Shown here piece by piece: positions 48,582-54,245 of a stretch of DNA of 64,000 nucleotides. The position numbers were made by a program, and so were the translations under genes. Within the stretch, counting starts at the first letter, position 1. Each line of letters opens with the position of its first letter. The stretch comes from CAWAYR01 sp050250875 (lineage in GTDB: Bacteria; Acidobacteriota; Vicinamibacteria; Vicinamibacterales; UBA2999): contig JBFWNV010000001.1 in the NCBI GenBank assembly GCA_050250875.1, forward strand, positions 372,001-436,000, written 5' to 3'. The notes under the pieces are model-generated. The model made no database searches and was not told the origin of the DNA. It saw only the letters and a program-made list of their open reading frames with translations.

Positions 48582-48621
48582 CTGAACCCGGCCTGAACGC
48601 CTCCGTTCATCCGCCGTTCAG
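48582..48621. promoter_or_regulatory. mirrored 11-bp-phased direct repeats, likely response-regulator operator
   Basis: CTGAAC occurs at 48582-48587 and again at 48593-48598 (11-base period). GTTCAT (48605-48610) and GTTCAG (48616-48621) form the same repeat on the other strand, also 11 bases apart. The layout matches the tandem half-sites bound head-to-tail by OmpR/PmrA-type dimers, once for each direction, between the leftward operon and a rightward small gene. The left pair covers the -35 position of the regulator promoter. Confidence 0.65.
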
Positions 48622-48677
48622 GCTGCGCGCCCAGACTGCCGGAAACGCGCCGGCCCGGCGCGCGGAAGGAGCGGCTG

Positions 48678-48800
48678 ATGAGCGGACGACGCACGACGCG
48701 GCGGCTGGTGGCTGCCGCCATTGCCCTGGCGGCCCTGCTGGTCTACGCGGCGATGGGCCCGCTGCGCGGCTGGCTGGCCGAGACGCTGCACGGCCGCTGA
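48678..48800 (+). CDS. 40-residue membrane peptide
   Basis: The frame from ATG 48678 to TGA 48798-48800 encodes a basic start (SGRRTTRR), one hydrophobic helix ('LVAAAIALAALLVYAAMG') and a short amphipathic tail. AAGGAG lies 6 bases before the ATG. It reads away from the two-component operon from the same control region with mirrored operator repeats. It may modulate the kinase or permease; that role is inferred only from position. Confidence 0.55.
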   Translation: MSGRRTTRRLVAAAIALAALLVYAAMGPLRGWLAETLHGR

Positions 48801-48810
48801 GCCGCCCCGC

Positions 48811-49431
48811 TCAGCGCGCCTGGTCCGTCAGGTCGCCGGCGAGCAGCGCGTCGTACTCCGCGGGCGTGTCGACGTCGCGCAACGCCCCCGGATCGTCCAC
48901 CGGCAGGTCGACGACTGCGGCCCGAAACGCGGCGATCACGGCCTTGGCGCCGACCTCCGGCGGTGCGGCGCGCAGCGCCGCGAAGGCGGCGCGGTCGAAG
49001 ATCACGGGGTGGCCGTGACGCTCGCCGATGGCCGGACGGACCACGGGTGCCCGCGACGTGCGCCATGCGGCGACGAGTGCCGCCACGGTCGCCGGGCGCA
49101 CCAGCGGGACGTCGACGAGCGTGACGGCGACGGCCGCCACATCGGGGGTATCGACGGCGGCCAGCCCCGCCAGCAGCGACGACAGTTGACCGGACGGCCA
49201 GTCGGGATGTTCCACCACCTCGACGCCCTCGACGCCGCTGAGGGCCTCTCGGACCGCCTCGGGATGGGCGCCGGCGACGACGACGACGCGGTCGATGCCG
49301 CCGCCATGCAGGGCCGCCACGGCCGCGGCCGCGAAGGTCGGGCCGTCGGGCCCCAGGCGGAGGGCCGCCTTGGGCCGTCCCATGCGGGCCGACCGCCCCG
49401 CCGCGAGCACGATTCCCGACACCGTGGCCAT
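48811..49431 (-). CDS. MobA/MocA-like nucleotidyltransferase
   Basis: 206 residues with the signature 'LAAGRSARMGRPKA' at the N-terminus, a loop 'DVPLV' (metal-binding Asp) and 'PAIGERHGHPVIF' typical of the MobA/MocA NTP-transferase 3 family. Members attach CMP or GMP to molybdopterin or act in xanthine dehydrogenase maturation. moaE and moaD lie about 9 kb away. Which cofactor is modified cannot be told. The start was chosen for the conserved N-terminal motif. Confidence 0.85.
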   Translation of the reverse strand: MATVSGIVLAAGRSARMGRPKAALRLGPDGPTFAAAAVAALHGGGIDRVVVVAGAHPEAVREALSGVEGVEVVEHPDWPSGQLSSLLAGLAAVDTPDVAAVAVTLVDVPLVRPATVAALVAAWRTSRAPVVRPAIGERHGHPVIFDRAAFAALRAAPPEVGAKAVIAAFRAAVVDLPVDDPGALRDVDTPAEYDALLAGDLTDQAR

Positions 49432-49477
49432 GCCGCCCCTACCGTGCAGGAGGCCCGGATTTTCGGGCGTCTGACGC

Positions 49478-49506
49478 TTGACTTGGCCGGGTGTGCTGCC
49501 TACACT
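49478..49506 (+). promoter_or_regulatory. sigma-70 promoter of the cold-shock gene
   Basis: TTGACT (49478-49483) and TACACT (49501-49506) are separated by exactly 17 bases. This is the best consensus promoter in the window. The transcript would start near 49513, leaving a leader of about 138 bases before the cold-shock ATG. Confidence 0.7.
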
Positions 49507-49608
49507 GCCCGAACCTTTCGGGTCCACGCCATGGCCCGCCGGGGATGCTCGCCCGTGCGGCGCGCGACATCCGGTTGGAGTCGTGGGGGCGCATGGACAG
49601 AGAGTATC

Positions 49609-49630
49609 GGTGACGCGTCGTCGCGTCACC
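49609..49630 (+). promoter_or_regulatory. leader hairpin before the cold-shock gene
   Basis: GGTGACGCG and CGCGTCACC form a perfect 9-bp stem with a TCGT loop, ending 7 bases before the GGAGGG ribosome-binding site (49638-49643). Long structured leaders control cold-shock mRNAs by temperature, so this may be a thermosensor element. Confidence 0.5.
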
Positions 49631-49650
49631 TCACTTCGGAGGGCACGCAC

Positions 49651-49857
49651 ATGCCGCAGGGCACGATTGCACGGCTCCTGATCGACAAGGGCTTCGGCTT
49701 CATTCGGGACGAGTCGGGCCTGGAGCACTTCTTCCACCGAAGCGCCGTGCGCGGCGTGGTTTTCGAACTGTTGCGCGAGGGTCAGCGCGTCGAGTTCGTG
49801 ACCGAGGAGTCGGCCAAGGGCCCCCGTGCCGCCGACGTCCGTCTGCTCGAAGGCTGA
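49651..49857 (+). CDS. cold-shock-domain protein
   Basis: 68 residues, one cold-shock domain. RNP1 is 'KGFGFIRD' and RNP2 is 'HFFHRSAVRG', with 'RVEFVTEESAKGPRAADV' completing the OB fold. It should bind single-stranded nucleic acid and act as an RNA chaperone. RNP2 has FFHRS rather than the usual VFVHFS. GGAGGG lies 7 bases before the ATG and decides the start, although the frame is open further upstream. A long leader with a hairpin precedes it. Confidence 0.88.
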   Translation: MPQGTIARLLIDKGFGFIRDESGLEHFFHRSAVRGVVFELLREGQRVEFVTEESAKGPRAADVRLLEG

Positions 49858-49879
49858 TCGGTCGACCGCCCCGTCCGTT

Positions 49880-49904
49880 CCCGGCCTCGTCCCGTGAGGC
49901 CGGG
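49880..49904 (+). terminator. terminator after the cold-shock gene
   Basis: A 9-bp perfect stem (CCCGGCCTC / GAGGCCGGG) lies 22 bases past the stop codon and is followed by GTTCCT, a weak U-containing tail. Confidence 0.5.
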
Positions 49905-49972
49905 GTTCCTCGATTCCCCTCGACAATCGCTCTGCTGCCGGCGCCCCGCCTCCGCACGCTATGATCGTGCGC

Positions 49973-50068
49973 GGAAGCGAACGGGGCCCGGTGGTCCTCC
50001 CGGTCTTCAAAACCGGTCGCTGCCCTCTTCGAGGGCAGGCTGGGTTCGACTCCCAGGCGCTTCCGCCA
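49973..50068 (+). tRNA. selC: selenocysteine tRNA (anticodon UCA)
   Basis: A 96-base tRNA including the encoded CCA. Acceptor strands GGAAGCG/CGCTTCC pair; a 6-bp D stem (GGGGCC with GGTCCT) is typical of tRNA-Sec; anticodon stem CCGGT/ACCGG carries loop CTTCAAA with UCA at 50007-50009; the long variable arm has a 7-bp stem (CTGCCCT/AGGGCAG); the T arm is CTGGG-TTCGACT-CCCAG. The eighth acceptor pair is an A-G mismatch. It decodes UGA as selenocysteine with SelB. A TATGAT box (49960-49965) lies 7 bases upstream, so transcription may begin at or next to the mature 5' end. Confidence 0.95.
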
Positions 50069-50150
50069 CTCGCGCATGCGCGCGAGCGGCGTTGACGCGC
50101 CTGGAGGCAGGCAGGGCGGCGGCAACCTCCGGTCGCGCCTTGCCCGGCAC

Positions 50151-50178
50151 GACTCCCGGCAGGCGCTTCCACCACTCG
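50151..50178 (+). repeat. imperfect copy of the tRNA-Sec 3' end
   Basis: These 28 bases repeat 50048-50072 (the end of the T arm, acceptor stem, CCA and 4 bases beyond) with one 3-base insertion and one substitution. It lies about 100 bases downstream of the tRNA, as expected for an integration scar or a decayed tandem tRNA. The 82 bases between hold no gene. Confidence 0.6.
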
Positions 50179-50202
50179 GCGAAAGTGTGCGCCGCCGGCG
50201 GC

Positions 50203-50898
50203 TCAGCCGACCAGGTCGAGCACGACGTCGAGTTGACGCAGATCGGACACCGCCAGGTCAGGTTCGAGGGCGCGCAGCTCGTCGAGGTCGTGCCCTCCGG
50301 TGGCCACCGCGACGACCCTGGCCCCCGCGGCCCGCGCGCAGGCGATGTCGAACGGCGTGTCGCCGATGACGACGGCGTGGTCCGGCGCCGCGAGGGTCAC
50401 GCCCTGGTGCGGCGCCGCCGCCACCGCCGCCCGGGCCAGGTCGTCCCGGTCGGCGTGATCGTCGCCGAACGTCCCCCAGGCGAAGCGGTCCCACAGACCG
50501 AAGTGCTCGAGCTTGATGCGCGCGCCGTGGGCGTAGTTGCCGGTGAGCAGGGCCGGCTGGATCGCCGGCCGCGCCGCCAGCGCATCGAGCAGCTCGACCA
50601 CGCCAGGCATCACGCCGCGCCGCCCGTGACCCGGCTCGTGAATCGTCTCGCGCAGGTGGTCGAGGTAGGCAGCGCGAAAGCGGTCCAGCGTCACGGCACT
50701 GACCTCGAGGCCCCAGCGATCGAGCGCGCGTTCGATCAGGAACCGGTCGGTGCGGCCACCCATCGGCACCTCGGCGAAGGCGTCGGCGATGCCGAACGCA
50801 GTGGCGAAGGCGCGATCCATCGCCCGCTTGCCGGCGCCGCCGGTGAGGACCAGCGTGCCGTCGATGTCGAACAGGACCAGCCGGGTCGCGCCGTTCAC
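50203..50898 (-). CDS. HAD-superfamily phosphatase
   Basis: 231 residues. HAD motif I is 'FDIDGTLV' with nucleophile and acid Asp, motif II Thr is in 'LLTGNY', and motif IV is 'VIGDTPFDI'. It resembles phosphoglycolate-phosphatase-like hydrolases of subfamily IA; the substrate is not evident. The GTG start overlaps the stop of the upstream cold-shock-like gene by 4 bases, making it the last gene of a five-gene operon. Confidence 0.85.
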   Translation of the reverse strand: MNGATRLVLFDIDGTLVLTGGAGKRAMDRAFATAFGIADAFAEVPMGGRTDRFLIERALDRWGLEVSAVTLDRFRAAYLDHLRETIHEPGHGRRGVMPGVVELLDALAARPAIQPALLTGNYAHGARIKLEHFGLWDRFAWGTFGDDHADRDDLARAAVAAAPHQGVTLAAPDHAVVIGDTPFDIACARAAGARVVAVATGGHDLDELRALEPDLAVSDLRQLDVVLDLVG

Positions 50899-51116
50899 TC
50901 GGATTGCTCGTGGTGGATGTCGGTGGCGCGCGGACCGCTGGCGGTCCATTCCTGGCTGAACGCCACCCGCTCGCCCACCCAGAGCCGTTCGAGGCCGCCG
51001 TCGCGCACGCCCGGTCCGACGAAGAACCAGTCGCCGTGCCGGTCGTCGCGGATGAAGCCGAAGCCGAGCCCCGGCTCAAGCCGAACGATCTCGCCGTAAC
51101 GCACCATCTCCGGCAT
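50895..51116 (-). CDS. cold-shock-domain-like protein
   Basis: 73 residues. It has the OB-fold pattern with RNP1-like 'GLGFGFIRDD' and a 'GDWFFVGPGV' strand at the RNP2 position, then 'GERVAFSQEWTASGPRATDI'. RNP2 lacks the usual HFS, so nucleic-acid binding may be altered. GAGGGAGA precedes the ATG. It starts 6 bases after the ABC-like gene and overlaps the HAD gene by 4 bases. Confidence 0.75.
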   Translation of the reverse strand: MPEMVRYGEIVRLEPGLGFGFIRDDRHGDWFFVGPGVRDGGLERLWVGERVAFSQEWTASGPRATDIHHEQSE

Positions 51117-51122
51117 TCTCCC

Positions 51123-51836
51123 TCAGCCGAGGCCGAGACGGGCCAGCAGCCCCGGTCTCGTGAGCGTGCCGGTCGCCGCGTCGAGCGTCAGCGCCGTGCC
51201 GCCGAGCGCGCGGACGAACTCGCGATCGGCGCTCACCGCCAGCACGCCGAGGCCGCGGCGGGCGGCAATGGCGGCGAGATCGCGGGCGAACGGCGCGACC
51301 TCCTCGCGGGGCAGCGGCGCCGATGGATGCTCGGCCACGAGCAGACGGGGGTTGAGCGCCAGCGCCCGCGCCAGGCGTACCCGCTGCACCACGCCGGCCG
51401 GCGCGTCGTGCACGCGCGTCTCGCGGTGAGCGACGGCGATGCCCACCTCGTCGGCGAGCGCCGTCACCACCGGGACGACGTCGGCGCGGATCGGCTCGAT
51501 CTCGAGCGTGAGCGGCAGCGCCAGGTTCTGCGCGACGGTGCACTGCCCGAGCAGCACCGCCCGCTCGGTGACCAGGCCGAGGCCGTCGAGCATCCCCAGC
51601 CAGGCGTCGTAGTCGTCGATGGCGTCGGTGGCGGTGCCGAAGAGCCGCACCGCCCCGGCGTCGGGGCGCACCGCCGCGGTCATCAGATTCACCAGCACCT
51701 CGGCGCCCAGAGCATCGATGCCGCTGACCGCGACGATCTCGCCGCGCGAGACCGTCAGCGACGCCAGACGCAGCGGCCGCAGCGCCTGATAGGCCTTCTC
51801 GACACCGGCGAACTCGACCAGCGGCGCGTCGCTCAT
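51123..51836 (-). CDS. ABC-type ATPase-like domain with degenerate catalytic motifs
   Basis: 237 residues with the overall order of an ABC nucleotide-binding domain, but every catalytic motif is changed. The Walker A position (39-47) reads GIDALGAEV without Lys; the signature position (144-151) reads DAPAGVVQ; Walker B (165-170) is LLVAEH with Ala for Asp; the switch His (SHD) is Ala203 in SADREF. It is unlikely to hydrolyse ATP. No membrane-permease gene is near. Its ATG overlaps the PHP stop (ATGA). Confidence 0.75.
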   Translation of the reverse strand: MSDAPLVEFAGVEKAYQALRPLRLASLTVSRGEIVAVSGIDALGAEVLVNLMTAAVRPDAGAVRLFGTATDAIDDYDAWLGMLDGLGLVTERAVLLGQCTVAQNLALPLTLEIEPIRADVVPVVTALADEVGIAVAHRETRVHDAPAGVVQRVRLARALALNPRLLVAEHPSAPLPREEVAPFARDLAAIAARRGLGVLAVSADREFVRALGGTALTLDAATGTLTRPGLLARLGLG

Positions 51837-52687
51837 GCCCGCCCGCCGGTCAGCACGTCGTGGCGGGCGGTCAGCGCCGGCCACGCGTCGCGGGGAAGCG
51901 TCACGGCACCGACGACGCGGCGCCGGGTGTGGTGGCTGCTCGGATCGTCGCCGTGGTAGTCGGAACCGCCGGTGACGAGCAGCCCGAGCGAGCGGGCGCG
52001 CTCGAGGTAGAACGCCACCTCGGCCTCGCTGTGATCCGAGTGGTAGGCCTCGAGCGCGTCGAGGCCGGCCGCCGCCCACGCCGCCAGCCGGTCGTCGCGC
52101 CGGGTCACGCCCGGGTGGGCCAGCGAGGCCAGGCCGCCGGCGCCGTGGATGATCGCCACCGCCTCTTCCGGCGACACCCCGGTACGCGCCACGTAGGCCG
52201 GCCCGCCCTCGGCGAGGTAGCGGTCGAACGCGTCCTGCACCGACGAGGCGTGTCCGGCCGCCACGAGCAGGCGGGCCAGGTCGGGACGTCCGACCGACGT
52301 CCCCGGCCGCGCGGCGATCCGCGCCAGCAGCGGACCGAGATCGACGGGAGCGCCGGCGGCGGCCAACGCGGTGCCGATGGCTTCGACCCGGGCGACGCGA
52401 CGGGCCCGCTGCTCGCGCAGGAACGCCGCGAAGGCCGGGCGGCTGCCGTCGACCCAGTAGCCGAGCACGTGCACGTCGCGGCCGGCCCACACCGCCGTGA
52501 TCTCGATGCCCGGCACGAAGGCGAGGCCGTGGGCGGCGGCGGCAACCGCCGCCTCGGCGTGGCCGGCGACGGTGTCATGGTCGGTGACGGCGAACACCCG
52601 CACGCCGGCGGCGTGGGCGTGCTCGACCAGTTCAGCGGGGTGACACCGGCCGTCGGACGCGGTGGTGTGCAGGTGGAGATCGATCAC
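51833..52687 (-). CDS. PHP-domain phosphoesterase
   Basis: 284 residues from GTG. All PHP metal motifs are present: 'DLHLHTTASDG' (His5, His7), 'VTDHDT', 'ASLAHPG', 'YHSDH' and the terminal 'GSDYHGDD'. It resembles the YciV/RNase AM-type and histidinol-phosphatase-like PHP family, which removes phosphates from the 5' ends of short RNA or nucleotides. The GTG overlaps the stop of the Fur-rubrerythrin gene (GTGA) and the end overlaps the ABC-like gene (ATGA). Confidence 0.85.
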   Translation of the reverse strand: MIDLHLHTTASDGRCHPAELVEHAHAAGVRVFAVTDHDTVAGHAEAAVAAAAHGLAFVPGIEITAVWAGRDVHVLGYWVDGSRPAFAAFLREQRARRVARVEAIGTALAAAGAPVDLGPLLARIAARPGTSVGRPDLARLLVAAGHASSVQDAFDRYLAEGGPAYVARTGVSPEEAVAIIHGAGGLASLAHPGVTRRDDRLAAWAAAGLDALEAYHSDHSEAEVAFYLERARSLGLLVTGGSDYHGDDPSSHHTRRRVVGAVTLPRDAWPALTARHDVLTGGRA

Positions 52688-53694
52688 GTCGTCGGACGGG
52701 CCTTGCGCCCCGACGCGGCGCCGCCCGTCCGCGCCTGGCGGCGCGCCCGCTGGCCGGTGTGGCGGCGGGTGATGAGCGCACGGTACTCGCGCATCAGCAG
52801 CTCGAGGTGCTCGCGCTCCTCTTCGGCGAACTCGAGGAAGATCTGCTTGCCGTCGGAGTCCTCGAAGCGTTCGCCGTAGCGCTTGAAGAAGCGGTGCGAG
52901 TTGCGCTCGCAGCGGATGCCGATGCGCAGCGCCTCGGCCTCGTCGACGCCGGGCCGGGTCAGCTGCTCGGCGCCCTCGGCGAAGAGCCCGTTGGCCGCGC
53001 CCTTGAAGAACAGGAACGTCGGCCGCGACTCCAGTTCCGGATCGCGCTCGAGCAGCGTCTGGTAGCGGCGCTCGAGACGCTCCAGGTGATCGACTTCCTC
53101 GGCGGCGAGCTTCTCGAAGACGTGCTTGCCGCGCGTGTTCTTCACCAGGCGCGACGCGCGGGCGTAGAACTCGCGGCCGCTGCGCTCGGTGGCGATGGCG
53201 ATGCGCATGGCGTCGCGGGCGAACAGCAGCTCGGCGTTGCCGCCCTCGGCGCGCGAGGTGCGGCCGGCCTGGCAATCCTCGCAGGTGCCGTAGATCTGCA
53301 CGACGCTCTGCCGGGCGGTGAACTTGCGGGCCGCCGCCACCTCCTCGACCAGCGACTCGATGTCGGAGCTGAGGAACTCGAACGAGCGGTTGCAGGTCTT
53401 GCAGATCAGGTGGTAGTGGCGCGGATGCCGGTAGGAGTGCTCGTAGCGGAGCCGGCCTTCACCGAAGTCGACCTTGCGGGCGATGCCGGCGGTGACCATC
53501 CACTGCAACGTTCGATAGACCGTGGCGCGGCTGATGCGGGCGTCCTCGCGCTTGATGAGGTCGGCCAGGTCGTCGGCACTGAGGTGCCCTTCCTGCTTCA
53601 GGAAGACGTTGACGATCTGATCGCGCTTGCTCGAGCGCTTGGTGCCTGCCGGGCGCAGGCGGTCGAGGTCTGGAAGGCTGACGCTGGTCGCCAT
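52684..53694 (-). CDS. Fur-family regulator fused to a rubrerythrin-like di-iron domain
   Basis: 336 residues. Residues about 15-145 are a Fur/PerR-type regulator: winged helix ('ISRATVYRTLQWMV'), His cluster ('EHSYRHPRHYHLIC') and structural zinc site C98-xx-C101 / C138-xx-C141. Residues about 153-310 are a ferritin-like four-helix bundle with Glu170, E200-xx-H203, Glu263 and E293-xx-H296, the full rubrerythrin di-iron ligand set. A basic tail follows. The protein may bind DNA and sense or detoxify peroxide or iron in one chain. It heads the operon. The ATG was preferred to an upstream GTG (4 residues longer). Confidence 0.85.
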   Translation of the reverse strand: MATSVSLPDLDRLRPAGTKRSSKRDQIVNVFLKQEGHLSADDLADLIKREDARISRATVYRTLQWMVTAGIARKVDFGEGRLRYEHSYRHPRHYHLICKTCNRSFEFLSSDIESLVEEVAAARKFTARQSVVQIYGTCEDCQAGRTSRAEGGNAELLFARDAMRIAIATERSGREFYARASRLVKNTRGKHVFEKLAAEEVDHLERLERRYQTLLERDPELESRPTFLFFKGAANGLFAEGAEQLTRPGVDEAEALRIGIRCERNSHRFFKRYGERFEDSDGKQIFLEFAEEEREHLELLMREYRALITRRHTGQRARRQARTGGAASGRKARPTT

Positions 53695-53726
53695 GTGACC
53701 GGACACCTACGGGACGGACGGAGCGC

Positions 53727-53749
53727 GGGCGGCGCCGGCGGCGCCGCCC
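53727..53749 (-). terminator. hairpin between erpA and the Fur-fusion operon
   Basis: A 10-bp perfect stem (GGGCGGCGCC / GGCGCCGCCC) with a 3-base loop lies between the erpA stop and the Fur-fusion start. No U-run is present. Confidence 0.4.
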
Positions 53750-53767
53750 GGATGACGCACGCGGGCG

Positions 53768-54148
53768 CTACGCGCTGAACGACGACCCGCAGCCGCAGGT
53801 CGAGGTCGCGTTCGGATTCTTGATCGTGAACCCGCCGCCGGTGATGGTGTCGACGAAGTCGACCTCGGCGCCCTTGAGGTAGCTGAGACTCACCGGGTCG
53901 ATGTAGAGCTTCACGCCGTTGGACTCGAACAGCTGGTCGCCCACGCCGCCCGACTCCTCGATCATCAGCCCGTACTGGAAGCCGGAGCAGCCGCCGCCCT
54001 GGACGAACACGCGCAGGCCGCTGTCGGCCTTGCCTTCCTCGGCCAGCAGGTCGCGGATCTTGCCGGCCGCGGCCTCGGTCACGTGGATGACGCTGGGCGC
54101 GGGCACGGGAACAGGCGCAACCGGGGCAGAAACGGTGTCGGTATGCAT
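53768..54148 (-). CDS. erpA: A-type iron-sulfur carrier (IscA/ErpA family)
   Basis: 126 residues. The three conserved cysteines are present in 'GGGCSGFQYG' and the C-terminal 'TCGCGSSF'. An Ala/Pro/Val-rich N-terminal extension (about 20 residues) is longer than usual. It delivers Fe-S clusters to apo-proteins; the class I fumarase encoded just upstream is a possible client. TACACT on the minus strand (54163-54158) ends 9 bases before the ATG. Confidence 0.9.
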   Translation of the reverse strand: MHTDTVSAPVAPVPVPAPSVIHVTEAAAGKIRDLLAEEGKADSGLRVFVQGGGCSGFQYGLMIEESGGVGDQLFESNGVKLYIDPVSLSYLKGAEVDFVDTITGGGFTIKNPNATSTCGCGSSFSA

Positions 54149-54245
54149 AGTGTCCTCAGTGTAGCACGTCGTTCCGACCCGAACTAGCTGGCTAAGTCGT
54201 TGACGGCGTTGGCGTTATGGCATTGGCCGGAGCGCCGGCAGGGTC

